NCBI RefSeq assembly: GCF_015706575.1
Contig: NW_024037064.1
Coordinates: 5,765,427-5,829,426, forward strand
Direction: 5' to 3'
Length of the DNA: 64,000 bases
DNA from: Patiria miniata
Taxonomy: Eukaryota; Echinodermata; Asteroidea; Valvatida; Asterinidae
The notes beneath the pieces were generated by a model, which saw only the letters and a program-made list of their open reading frames with translations, was not told the origin of the DNA and did not search any database. Numbering within the stretch: position 1 is the stretch's first letter; each line of letters starts with the position of its first letter. This document shows, one piece after another, positions 22,608-33,653 of the stretch. Made by a program: the position numbers and the translations under genes.

Positions 22608-22724
22608 ATGGAGATAGCTCCATGGTTGGACCAAGTTGCCAAGAAGGATCCAGAAAATGTCGTAAATTACGCAGCAGCTGGGCAACTGACACTGGCAGCA
22701 GGTTCTAATTTTGTTATTAAGAGG
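22608..22724 (+). other. Exon-like open stretch inside the nested element
   Basis: Starting at an ATG, 39 codons (MEIAPWLDQVAKKDPENVV...) run to a donor-like GAGG/gtgagt at 22725. The peptide is not recognised. The gtgagt lies in repeat-derived sequence, so this may be chance or a gene fragment captured by the element, as Pack-MULEs do. Confidence 0.25.
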
Positions 22725-24230
22725 GTGAGTGTATTTTTAAAGCATAAATGAACTGGGTTTGAAGTCGCAATGTGGAAATCACTTTCAAAATTTCGGCGAG
22801 TCAGATTCCAAGATGGTGGACGTGTGGCCTATGTTTACGGAGGCAGTCCAGTAAACTGGCCACATTATGGGGCTATACTATCGCAAGCTCTGTAGTACGG
22901 CCAGACGCCCGATGCTTCCACAGAGACTGAATTTTGATGGCCGCCGATGTAGCGATTTTGCTACATCTTTCGATCGCGATTATCTTTTCATCCAGGACAC
23001 AAATTTCCAAAGTTAAGGTTTGTAGTCGTAGAGCAACTCATACCTTTTCGAAAAAACGTTCTTTGGTCTCAATATTTTCATCCATCTGGCCACAAGACGA
23101 ATTTCAGTCATCAGATTCCACAAATATCGTCCCCCATGCGATCCCCCATGCGATTTCAAAATGGTGGCTGCGCTGTAATGTATGCAATATGCAGGCGCGC
23201 CCGCGCAAACTCATGAATATGCATAATTAGTCTGTGACGTATGACCGTACGGCCCCGCTGCACGCACGTCCAAAAACACGAGGTCATACCTCACAGACTA
23301 ATTATGCATATTCATGAGTTTGCGCGGGCGCGCCTGCATATTGCATACATTACAGCGCGGCCGCCATTTTGAAATCGCATGGGGGATCGCATGGGGGACG
23401 ATATTTGTGGAATCTGATGACTGAAATTCGTCTTGTGGCCAGATGGATGAAAATATTGAGATCAAAGAACGTTTTTTCGAAAAGGTATGAGTTGCTCTAC
23501 GACTACAAACCTTAACTTTGGAAATTTGTGTCCTGGATGAAAAGATAATCGCGATCGAAAGATGTAGCAAAATCGCTACATCGGCGGCCATCAAAATTCA
23601 GTCTCTGTGGAAGCATCGGGCGTCTGGCCGTACTACAGAGCTTGCGATAGTACTGTACGGCCAGCGCAGTCGGGCTAATTTTTCGTGAATTTTCCAGATT
23701 CATTTTTACACGTACGTTTGCGTATCAAAATTTCACAAAAATTAGACATCTGAAAAAGGCAGCACTTTCTGACTAGCCTATAAAGAGGGTGAGTATGCTT
23801 CTAAAACAAAAAAATCGTACAAACTATAAGCCTTAATGTGAAAATCAAAATTTGGCAAAGTCGACACGTTTTTGTACATGTGGATGTGTGGCCTATGTTT
23901 ACGAAGGCAGTCCAGTAAATAGGCCACATTTATGGGGCTATCCACTTCGTAGCCGGCTACAAGGTCACGGCTAACTCCAGCTAAATTTTGAAGAGTTTCC
24001 TGCGCGGTTTGTACCTTGCGATTCAGCGCGCCGTACGTGCTCACGTAGCCGGCCCGACTGCGTCTGGCCATTCAGTACTATCGCAAGCTCTGTAGTACGG
24101 CCAGACGCGCCATGCTTCCCTAAAAACTGAACTTTGATGTAGCGATTTTGCTACAAATTTTGTTCGAGATTATCTTTTTATCCAAAGTTAAGGTTCCTAG
24201 TCGTAGAGGAACTCATACCTTTTCGAAAAA

Positions 24231-24799
24231 GGCAGCGGATATTTTGCCGGAGACGCCAAACCTTTAGTAAACGTTAGTTTGCCGGGTATGCACTGAACAT
24301 GCGCAGTTACTGTTTTTTTGTACTTAAAACATTTTCCGGTGGCAATTTTTAGTCTGGCTCCATGCCAATATTATCGTTGTAACCTCATATTCACAAGATG
24401 GGATTCAGACCATTTTATAATTTTGGACTTTATTTCCCGTTTAAAAAAAATCCTCCAGAGCCACAAATCTGAAAAAGAAAATGTAATACTCTGCCATAAA
24501 ATGTTTGAGACATATTAAAATAATAAAAGAAGAATATTCGTATTTATTTGGGGATGGGAAAAAAAAAACTTAGAAATGTGGCGGCGATCGGATTCGAACT
24601 CCAGTCATCCCACTCACTAGAGCTTTTGCTTAACCACTACACCGAACGTGCTACACAACTTTTGGTGGGAATTTAATACATCTTATAATTCAGCCCTATT
24701 TTAAAGAGTACAGTGCCCTCTGTTGATATGGATTGCCGCCGGCAAACCTTTAGTAAACGTTAGTTTGCCGTCATTACCTCGGGCAAAATATCCACTATC
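24231..24799. mobile_element. 569-base TIR element with 9-base target duplication
   Basis: TTCGAAAAA flanks both sides (24222-24230 and 24800-24808). The ends are GGCAGCGGATATTTTGCCGG and the imperfect complement GGGCAAAATATCCACTATC. A subterminal motif CAAACCTTTAGTAAACGTTA is present at both ends in the same orientation. It lacks a transposase, and a tRNA-like block lies inside on the minus strand. Confidence 0.8.
24581..24653 (-). ncRNA. tRNA-like block with Pol III A and B boxes
   Basis: Read on the minus strand it shows an A-box-like TGTAGTGGTTAAGC and a B-box GAGTTCGAATCC about 35 bases apart, as in a tRNA. The acceptor stem halves do not pair, so it is not a working tRNA; it is best seen as the head of a tRNA-derived SINE or a tRNA relic carried by the surrounding element. 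Confidence 0.55.
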
Positions 24800-25187
24800 T
24801 TCGAAAAAACGTTCTTTGGTCCCAATATTTTCATCCATCTGGCCAAAAGACGACTTTCAGTCATCATCTTCCACAAATATCGTCCCGAAAATGTCCTCCA
24901 TGTGATTTCAAAATGGCGGCCGCGTTTTTATGTATGCATTATGCGGGCGCGCTTGGGCAGCATCAAGCAAATGCCACCCCGCACTATTTGATTTTACGGA
25001 GGCCAAGTGTCCGGTGAAAAAAACATGTCGACATTTCAGCACAGGTTTGCAAGTGCCCCTTTTTGGTGATGCCCCCCCCCCCAGTTTCAAACCCGTTCCA
25101 CCGCCGCTGTTTATCAGCGAGGGCTCCGTTTCGAATATCGCGTGGATTCCATGTTCAAAATATTCCTCCTTTCTTTTCCAATTTTAG

Positions 25188-25373
25188 TAAAGTATGGGGA
25201 TAATGGCGACAGGTGTCCAACATGACCTGATGAAGCAGGCACAGTGCTTTTGGTCAATGCTGGATGAGCTTGCAGAGACCGATGAAGATGCATACAGGAA
25301 GTTCATGGCCACAAACCTCCAAAGAGGACAGCAAGAATTGACACCGGCCAAGCCATGTGTGTCAAGGCTGAAT
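25188..25373 (+). CDS. PIH1D2-like N-terminal exon
   Basis: The acceptor ccaattttag is followed after six bases by ATG (25194) and the frame runs to a donor AAT/gtatgt in phase 0. The 60 residues include QCFWSMLDELAETDEDAYRKF and a basic LQRGQQ, then PCVSRLN. This order (FW-x-LDdLA, D-x-x-Y-x-kF, G) matches the start of PIH1D2, a cytoplasmic PIH protein of R2TP-type HSP90 co-chaperone complexes that works with SPAG1. The following PIH1 domain was not found downstream: minisatellite and hAT insertions lie there. It could be the 5' part of a real gene with distant exons, or a stranded exon. Confidence 0.6.
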
Positions 25374-26350
25374 GTATGTGTGTGTTTACAGTAACATCCT
25401 AACAATTATCCAGGTTGGTAGCGAGACAATTTTTTTTGTTTTTAATTTTCTTTCTTATGTTTGTCTGTCAGTCTGTTATTCTTTGACTTTGTTTATTCTA
25501 GGGTGCATTGTTCCTTCACCACAGACACACAATCAAGGTATCATTGGAAAGAGGACACATTGGCGTTTCACATGATCTTGAATTTATTTCAAAATATGTA
25601 TTAGATTTTGTATAATTTACATTTACATCTGGGTTTCCTTGTTTTGATACACCCTGTATTGAGCAGAGCAACATGAACAGCATCAAAGTTTCAGCTATTA
25701 ATTATGAGACAATGGGAGTTTGTCCCATCCAATAATGTATACTGTGGTGACAAGTCAAGCTCAGACTCTCAGACCGTTGGATTGATTTGGTTAGACTTAC
25801 ATGTAGCAGGCGTGGCACATTGACAAGCACCTGTTGTGTGTTGTTTAATTGAGCAGTTGAGCAGGGTGTTAGCCAAAGTACTGGAACTGGTCATAAAGGT
25901 TAAGGTGTAACACCAAGAATTGACTAATATCCCATGTCTGGTTTTGCCGTACTGAATAATCCAGTACTGTACAGCCAAGCCACTACTTCAATAGACTTCA
26001 TGCTGAGCGGCCATCTTAGAGAACAATGCAAATATACTGCTTGGATAGGCATGACAACTTGACCTCTTTATGTGGCCAATCTGCCTGTACACCATTCAAC
26101 AACATCTGTAGGCCTCTGTAGGTTTTGTTTTTTAAAATGTACCTTTTTTTGTATAGGAATTGACTCTTCTAGTCACAGACAATATTAAGAGTTGCGTCTG
26201 CCACTACCAGAGATAATACGAGAAGACGATTCCACAGCCAATTCAACAGACATCATCACTCACTGTTGCCATGGCAACCAGGATGGTAAGTTAATACTTT
26301 CACACTTTTTATATCTGAATGCTGCAGATGAAGTTGCACAGCCGCGGGCA
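25374..26350. other. Possible PIH1D2-like intron; no clear exon
   Basis: A short open stretch around 26192-26285 (RLPLPEIIREDD... ending at gtaagt) could be a further exon, but its acceptor is weak and a stop lies just upstream. I do not call it. Confidence 0.3.
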
Positions 26351-27166
26351 AGTTGGATCAAGGACCAATGGTTAACTAGTGGTTGGTTCGTGACGTACCT
26401 AGCGCATGCGCAGTGAAGATAATGTACCAATAACGAGTCTAGTTGGATCAAGGACCAATGGTTAACTAGTGGTTGGTTCGTGACGTACCTAGCGCATGTG
26501 CAGTGAAGATAATTATGTACCAATAACGAGTCTAGTTGGATCAAGGACCAATGGTTAACTAGTGGTTGGTTCGTGACGTACCTAGTGCATGCACAGTGAA
26601 GATAATGTACCAATAACGAGTCTAGTTGGATCAAGGACCAATGGTTAACTAGTGGTTGGTTCGTGACGTACCTAGCGCATGTGCAGTGAAGATAATTATG
26701 TACCAATAACGAGTCTAGTTGGATCAAGGACCAATGGTTAACTAGTGGTTGGTTCGTGACGTACCTAGTGCATGCACAGTGAAGATAATGTACCAATAAC
26801 GAGTCTAGTTGGATCAAGGACCAATGGTTAACTAGTGGTTGGTTCGTGACGTACCTAGCGCATGCGCAGTGAAGATAATGTACCAATAATGAGTCTAGTT
26901 GGATCAAGGACCAATGGTTAACTAGTGGTTGGTTCTTGACGTACCTAGTGCATGCGCAGTGAAGATAATGTACCAATAACGAGTCTAGTTGGATCAAGGA
27001 CCAATGGTTAACTAGTGGTTGGTTCGTGACGTACCTAGCGCATGCGCAGTGAAAATAATGTACCAATAATGAGTCTAGTTGGATCCAGGACCAATGGTTA
27101 ACTAGTGGTTGGTTCGTGACATACCTACACTGTACATGTAGCGCAGTGAAGATAACGCACCAAAGA
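26351..27166 (+). repeat. Minisatellite, nine units of 90/93 bases
   Basis: Units start AGTTGGATCAAGGACCAATG at 26351, 26441, 26534, 26624, 26717, 26807, 26897, 26987 and 27077. Spacings are 90, 93, 90, 93, 90, 90, 90, 90. The 3-base variant alternates at first, suggesting dimer-wise amplification. Each unit holds GTGACGTACCTAG and a GCGCATGCGCA-like motif. Because units are multiples of three, frames stay open on both strands; this is not a gene. Confidence 0.95.
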
Positions 27167-29345
27167 GTTTAGTCGACTATAATCATGTAAAAGCCCTGTA
27201 CTTTCTTCCCGGTATTTTTGCAGATATTTTTTTCTCTCCCCAAACCTTAATGACTTTGTAGTCTAAAGTCTTGCACATCTTTTGATTCCAAATTCATAAA
27301 ATTCCAAACAAGGGTTACTGCACAGCGCCACTTTTTTTGATGCTGCGCACGGCAAAAGTGGAATTTTCCCATGTATTATTGATAAGGCAGTATTATCATT
27401 GGTGTATGTGGGGTAAAACATTAGGCAATAATTCCAAAACCCTTTGATATAGTAATACAATTTCTTGTGTATATTGAGTTGATCTATGTTATGTGCCAAA
27501 TTTCATAAATTTCATAGCAAATACACTTTTTGGGCTCCATCTTCTCATGCTGTGGCATCCTTCCAGACAAAGCTGCTCCCTGGAGAGATCTTCCAAAAGA
27601 TGTACCGTTTTCTGGCAAAAATGTATGGTTAGCGGATAGGCTGTGAGTGATATGAATGCTATACACAGTTGGACGGTATTGCCTTGTACTATACCGTGGT
27701 ATACCGTGACAAAAAAACCGCGGTATTCACTAAAACCGCGATGTTATGTTAAGTGGTATTACGTCATTATTATCAACCAAAAAAAATTACAGCAATCAAT
27801 GCATGCTACGTCGAACCGGCAAAACACGCAATTGCTTCTTCATGGCAAATTCTTCAACACCTAAGATTCATTATCAGTCTTTATATTTGTAAAAATGTAT
27901 CACTATGATGGATTATTAAAAATAAAAAGCCTTCTTTTTGTGGAATCATTGTTTGAATTTGTAATGTCATTGATATGCCTACCAAAGAAATGCCGATTGT
28001 TATCGACCGATGCCCAGTCATAATGCCCGGCACTGCACCACACCACATGCACTGCGAACTTGCTCCGCACGATCAGTATGCTATCAGTTGGTACCCTGCA
28101 TCAATGGTAGTGATTCAATAGGCTCCTGCGATTCATGCCGGCCACCAGCGATTCCTACTGTGCGTGCGCGCGCAGCAGCGGCGACTGTACTGGTACTATA
28201 ATATCGCCCTGTTTGCAGGGCGGGAGTACGACGATACAATCAGAGCAGACGCCAATAGGAGGCCGTAATCGGTGTGACGAAACCTTACCATGAATGAAAA
28301 ATGTTCTGGGCGTCTTTTTAGACGGCCAATCAGATTTGTTTAAAATGACATTAGCCCGCGGCGTGCGTGCAAGTAGTGCGTGGGAAAAGCACGTGTGTAT
28401 TACCTTGAGCTGTGTGGAGTATGCGCTCTCTTATTGTACCGACATACTATGTACACGCATACTGTGCGTACGACTGTACATGTACATGTAATGTACGTGA
28501 GCCTTGTACAAACACGTGTAGTGACCCAATCCACTATTTTTTTCGTTTCGCCTGAGAAGTTGGGAACAAACAAAAGATGACCTGACAATTCTAAAAAGTG
28601 ATTTTCAGTAGTGATATTAACCGTGAAGCATAATTAACTCAATAGCCTAAAACTCAGTTGAATATACAGAATTACAGATGTCACTTCCCAAATCTTTATT
28701 TCGAGTAAATATGAAATAAAATAAATATTATGTATGATCATGAAACATGTTAACTGTTTATTAACGTTCGAAAAACGAAAATCACAAGTTTCTGGTTAAC
28801 CTCTCTGCCTCCGCAGTAAACAACAGAAACATTGCTTTTAATAACAAGTTTGGTTGTCTGCGAAAGAGTTGTGTTCTCAGACTCTTACTAATCTTAGGTT
28901 GGTTTCCTGACTTTCCTCTTTCAATTTAGCTAGTACGAAATAATGCGAAATTGAAAATGTATTTACAATATTTACAAACATAAGAGACGAGTCAGGCAAC
29001 AGGCCGAGCCCGTCAGGATTTTTTGTGGTTTCCAATCAGAAAAATATGTGCTACCAGTTAGTTAAGAGTAAAATGTATTCTTTTCAATCTCTGGATGCTA
29101 CTATGCTAGGAGTGCCACTTTGGCTTGAAATGTACTTGGGTTAAAAGACGTCCAAATAAAAAAAATGACCCCCAAAAAATAAGTAAATAATTTTTTAAAA
29201 TAAATAAATAAATAAAAAAAACAAAAAAAACGAATGTATAAATAATAAATACATAATGTTAAAAACAAATAAAGGGGAAACAAATCATCATATAGAGGCC
29301 GTATTTAGTTTTAGTGTTCATTGAAGTTATCGCCACCGTTAACGT

Positions 29346-31510
29346 TTACAAGTTCTTTGCCAAAAACACCAGCATGTTGACTTTGTCCGGTTTTAGAAGG
29401 GATCGTTGTGGTGAGACAACATGTCCCGCGGTACTAAACAGTCGTTCGGAGGGGGAGCTGGTAGCGCAAATGCATAAGTATTTCCTGCTTAGCTTGGCCA
29501 GAAGTGGAAATGACCGTTGATGGTCGCGCCACCACATAAGGGGATCCGTTTCTCCGTCTACATCATCCAAAACCATGGACAGGTACCGCTCAAGTTCTAC
29601 ATTTGCCCGCTGGTCTATGGGCGTGGTCGGGTCCTCTGAGCGTCTTTTCTTCCCCAGTACATTACCCAGGGTTAGTTTCCGCTTCTGTGGTGGTGGATTA
29701 GGGGCGATCACTGGTTGGTCTTCCTGTTGTTGCTCCATGACGTCAGGTGCTGGTGCCGGTGCGGCTTGCTCTGTAATCTCATCTACGACCGTGGCCTTTG
29801 TTGACTGGAGGCGGTCCTCTTTGAAGTTGTCGGCACGGTAGCGCGGATCAAGAAGGGTGGCCACATGAAGCAACTCTTGTGTCTTTTCGCGGTCGTAGAG
29901 AGAGTCCATCTTTCTCATGATTGATCTCTTGATGTCTGCGGTTAGCTCAGCATCAGCCTCATCGTCCTGTAGTACATTGGTCTGAAGATGGTGAAGCATA
30001 GGGACCAGTGATGAAACAGTGACGTACTCCTCACCGGACATAATGTCGGTGAAGGCAGCCACAGGTTTCAGGGCCTTGTTTACTGCCTCCAGAACGCTGA
30101 TATCCTGCCACGTCGGCAGTAGATGGGAATGTGCACGGTCCTCGGCGAACAATCTGCGTATGGCCGGCGCTTGCTCCAGGATTCGCTCGATCATTTTCTG
30201 CTTGGAACCCCATCGAGTGGCACAGTCCTGAAGGATTAGAGATTTAAAGAAAATAACGAATTTAACATGTGTCACGAAACTTAGGAAAAGACAAAATAAG
30301 AAATGTTTTTATAAGTATATATACATTTACGAGATTTACCGATTACCGAAATTATTTTTTAATATATTAACTCTATTATTAGTTACTTTTTAAATCCACA
30401 ATTATAAAGAGGTCAACAACATTAATGTGTACCTACCGTGATGAGTGAGTGTTCTGGCAGATTCAGGTTGCCTTGGGTTTTGGTGAGTTCTTTCTTCAGA
30501 GACCAGCTGTGAGAAAAACTTCCGACGATGGAGCGACACAGCCCGAGAGCGCGACTTGTTCGCTGGCGCTGAGGTTCATCGGTGATTGCTCTGGTCACTC
30601 CCAAGTTGAGGTTGTGGCCGAAACAATTCAGCCAAGGCCATTGTAACTGTCGGATAGCAGCAACAATGTTGGCTCCATTGTCTGTTGTAATGCAAGATAA
30701 TTTGCTTACAGGCAAGTTCCACTGTGTTAACGTGGAACGGAGAGCGTTGGCGAGATTCTCCGCAGTATGGCTTTCTGGCAGGAAGGAGGTGTCCAGACAT
30801 CTGGACTGAAGCTTCCAGTCCGGCGAAATGAAATGAATTGTGAAGCTCATGTATGGCTCCATATTGGAACTGGACCACATATCTGTTGTGGCGGAAAAAA
30901 AATCTGCCTCGCGCATCTCATCCTCCACCCGCGACCTAACTTGCGTGTACAGCTGCGGAATGGCGACTTTGCTGAAATGTCGCCGTCCTGGTAACTCGTA
31001 CTGCCGATCGAACTTCGACAACATGGCTTTGAAGCCGCGTTTCTCCACAGTGTAAAACGGCAGCATTTCCTTGGCAAGAAAATGAGTAACAGAGTCAGTC
31101 AGTTCCTTCCATCGCGAACTCTGTCGAGAATACTTAGTGGCCCGGGAAAATGCGTCTTTAATCGTGCCCTGCTTGACGCTGGTTGATGCCGTAGACTCCG
31201 TTGATGTTGATGCTCCCGGGTCCACGCCCAAGCCTGCCGAGGACCGTGATGCAGCATCAGTAGCACGCTGTTTCCCAGTAGTGATTCTGGCGTGCGTTGC
31301 AGGATGGTTTGCACGGACATGAGCGAGTAGGTTCGAAGTGTTTCCCTGCTTAGCGGCGACTTTTTTGCGGCAGAGGCGGCATATCGCTTCATTTTCGTTC
31401 TTTGGCGCTCCATCTTCGTTTGGCTCGAAACCGAAGTAATTCCACACAACTGATTTCGTTTTTTTCTTTGCCACTAGGCGTATTTCTGCGACGTCTGCGA
31501 GGTCTGCCAT
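29346..31510 (-). CDS. hAT transposase with BED zinc finger, two exons
   Basis: Exon 1 (31510-30437) and exon 2 (30227-29346) join in phase 0 across a 209-base intron with GTAGGT donor and CTTCAG acceptor, giving about 651 residues. The N-terminus is a BED finger (C44, C47, H64, H69 in ICRLCRKK and LLAHVRANH). The RNase H-like core shows TTDMWSS and ITTDNGAN. The junction creates ITDCATRWGS, the conserved T-R-W block. The C-terminus has the hATC dimerisation domain (LCICATSSPSERLFSTAG, LLKPDKVNMLVFLAKNL). It cuts and pastes the element in the nucleus. No stop or frame break was seen, so it may be active or recently so. It resembles the ZBED4/6 group. Confidence 0.9.
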
Positions 31511-31728
31511 GTTTGATTCGAGAAATTGAAGTGGGTGTGGAGCAGTTTTTGGGCCGCATTTTTATACCACAAAAGACAGGCTTTACTTATTAACAAAGAT
31601 AAAACAATGTTGGTGACAGTACTACTAAGTATTTTGTCTCCGAAATAACGTGTACCCAACGTTTATTTTATTACAAACTTCCATCAAACTACCACTCCTT
31701 GGAAACTGATCTGATTCTGTCAAGACTA

Positions 31729-31736
31729 CTTATATA
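31729..31736 (-). promoter_or_regulatory. Candidate TATA box of the hAT transposase
   Basis: TATATAAG on the minus strand lies about 220 bases upstream of the transposase ATG at 31510, inside the element. A start site about 30 bases further in would give a ~200-base leader. Positional inference only. Confidence 0.3.
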
Positions 31737-32639
31737 AACTTCACTCCTGCCGACCCCGTCTTCAGCTTTTTTAATCTCTTTCAGTGTCTAGCGGGTGTGT
31801 AGATGTTGATTGTTGATTACCCGTTGAACTCATGATGCCTTATAAAAATGTCAAACACGGTGATCAATTTTTCTCAAATTATAGCTAAGAATTAAAGAAA
31901 GGTACGCCGTGGAACAAGGATTGTTTTGGCGGTCAAAACCAAGACTTGTAGCGGTGTTTCTTGTCGCTGATATTTTTGGAAACTTTATTTTAGCAAAAAT
32001 ACGCACGATGATTCAGAATTAAAATCCCCTAAAACAACCACGGAAAAACGACACAACCAGTTTTTGTTACGACCGTCAAAACATCCCCTGTGTATGGTAA
32101 ACGTTGTTTGAACTTTCGTCCAGACACTACACACAAAGAAAACCGCAAACACGGCGGCGTAATCAAACTTCAAAGGCCTTTCTAGTAGGACTGCAGCCGC
32201 TGAAGTATTGGGTTATCAAGTCGAGATTGACAATAACGTCTTATCTTTCCACTTAATTGACAATGCAGACATGACACTGAATGGAATGAAACATGTGGAT
32301 CAGGTGTTTCTCTTTCTGTTTGAAAGACCTTTGCAAGGTTCTGAATGCAATTAGGAAGAATATCGCGGTATTGAAATTCCATACCGAGATCGCCGGTGTT
32401 TCGGTTTTTGTAGATCATTAGTCGTCATTAGTCGGTTATTAAAAAAAACCTTCACTATCCGGTTATACCGAAATACCGTCCAAGCTTAACACAGTGGTAT
32501 TTTGACTGTTAATGGATTAGGAACTTATCCCACGGCTGCCCTGGAAATGCTTCACCTTATTTCTTTACAGAAACCTAACAAAAATAAAGTGTTTAGAAGT
32601 TGTAGTTTTGAGGCTTCATGTGGCTAGGCTTATGCATAT

Positions 32640-32830
32640 TTGGTTTTTTTAGAGTGTCCAGGAATAATTTGAAGTGTTTTGTTTGTTTACTTTTGTCTGG
32701 CTGGTTCACAGTGTGATTTGGTTATAATTTGTGTTTATCTTGGGGATGATATCAGTTCAAATAGATTACAGACTACAGACAACGGCGGCCTATGAAGAGA
32801 TGCAGGATGATTGACAATGCAGACGGTTCA
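32640..32830 (+). repeat. Segment duplicated at 39710-39900
   Basis: GAAGTGTTTTGTTTGTTTAC, CTGTCTGGCTGG-like text, ACAGA-TACAGAC-ACAACGGC and CAGACGGTTC-AATG occur in the same order in both places about 7.1 kb apart. No exon was found in either. Confidence 0.65.
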
Positions 32831-33403
32831 AATGTCATTGCTGAGTGGTTTTTGGCACGCTATGGTGCCTTGGATCTTGGATAGGTTCACTTCCAAATAC
32901 TCCTGTATTTTAGCTGTTTTAACTCGCTGTGCTGGCCTTGCATTGAGTAAACGTATGAGACTTTCAGGTCCAATCCAGCTGGACAAGTTTAGTCTTGAGC
33001 AATAACTTGTCGTATGTGGTACAGGTATATCCATTGAACTGGTTCAGGTGTTACATATATCAAATTCTTGCAGTTCTTGCAATCCCCTGAGCAGCTAATG
33101 ACAGTGTACATGTGGAATCCCTGGAGGCAGTTTGATTGGTCACCTGTTGTCTATTATTTAAATGAAGCGCGCTGTTGGTTTGACATTGGTTTTACAATTT
33201 TCAAAATGTTCTGAATTACTATGTGATGATATCTGAGGGCTATATTTTAATTGTTGTTTTTACTTCTTTTACCCTATGTGGCGTTGGAACTTTGTCAAAT
33301 TCAGTTAACCTGAGATATGTCAGTTATGTCAGTTATGTTTCATCATTTATAACAAAGTTAAATGTTAAATGAGACTTTAAGGGTTAGTGCGGTGGACATG
33401 ACC

Positions 33404-33653
33404 AATGTATGGGAGGTTGCAGTAACACCATGTGAATGATATCTCTTAGTGAGTTGTGTAGTTCTGAGAAGAACCAGTTTGTTAAGGCCTAACTCGCCAT
33501 TCTGAACAGTATGCTCTGTTTGTCATCAGGAGACTGCTGACGAACAGAGCATACTGTTCGAAACGTCGAGTTAAACCAACTGGTTCTTCTCAGAACCACA
33601 CAACTCACAAAGAGATATCATTCACATGGTGTTACTGCAAACCTCCCATTCAG
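33404..33653. repeat. Fold-back element, family 1, second copy
   Basis: The arms around 33404-33520 and 33540-33653 are reverse complements. They share landmarks with 112-359: ACACCATGTG, GGTTCTGAGAAGAACC-type inner palindrome and AACGTCGAGTT. Confidence 0.8.

Larger units (their letters stand above)
22430..22875. mobile_element. Nested 446-base relative inserted in the left arm
   Basis: It begins TAGCCCCATAATGTGGCC and ends with its reverse complement. The direct repeat TACTATCGC lies on both sides (22421-22429 and 22876-22884), a perfect 9-base target duplication. Removing it restores a continuous left arm matching the right arm. It carries a perfect hairpin and an exon-like stretch. Confidence 0.85.
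22190..23940. mobile_element. Giant fold-back element, 9-base target duplication (Mutator-like)
   Basis: The ends start TAGCCCCATAAATGTGGCC in both directions and are flanked by TCCACCTCG (22181-22189) and TCCACTTCG (23941-23949), a 9-base target duplication with one change. The arms fold on themselves: 22876-23246 and 23282-23652 are 371 bases each with only four mismatches by eye, around a 35-base spacer. Outer arm sections continue to the ends. A second element (22430-22875) sits in the left arm. A 9-base duplication and long arms suit Mutator-type fold-back elements; no transposase is encoded. Confidence 0.82.
24049..24965 (+). mobile_element. Third, diverged arm of the giant fold-back, split by an insertion
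   Basis: 24049-24230 and 24800-24965 match, in order, the left arm of the 22190 element (CCGACTGCGTCTGGCC, ACTATCGCAAGCTCTGTAG, then CATCCATCTGGCCA and GATTTCAAAATGG). It is single-armed, more diverged, and interrupted by the 24231-24799 element. Confidence 0.75.
27669..32483 (-). mobile_element. hAT DNA transposon, ~4.8 kb
   Basis: TTGGACGGTATT (27669-27680) and AATACCGTCCAA (32472-32483) are inverted ends. Subterminal stretches rich in CGGTATA and CCGCGGTATT motifs follow inside, a common hAT layout. Flanks TATACACA and TTAACACA are a likely imperfect 8-base target duplication. The transposase gene (29346-31510) is on the minus strand. Long non-coding sections (27681-29345 and 31511-32471) make up the rest. 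Confidence 0.75.

Noticed and set aside
22934-23594. Two 98-residue ORFs of near-identical sequence on opposite strands
   Set aside because: They are the two arms of the fold-back palindrome; the peptide has no recognisable domain.
23778-24071. 97-residue minus-strand ORF across the end of the fold-back
   Set aside because: Spans the element end and its target site; no homology recognised.
26192-26285. Possible second PIH1D2 exon (RLPLPEIIREDD)
   Set aside because: In-frame stop just upstream and no good acceptor; similarity to PIH1 proteins is too slight.
26260-27066. 268-residue repetitive ORF on the minus strand (HYLHCAC-RYVTNQPLVNHWSL repeats)
   Set aside because: It exists only because the minisatellite unit length is a multiple of three; both strands stay open and no splice or start context supports it.
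26351-27166. CRISPR-like array
   Set aside because: Units are contiguous with no unique spacers, and the sequence is eukaryotic.
30019-31322. Several plus-strand ORFs of 60-75 residues within the hAT transposase
   Set aside because: Shadows of the minus-strand coding exons.
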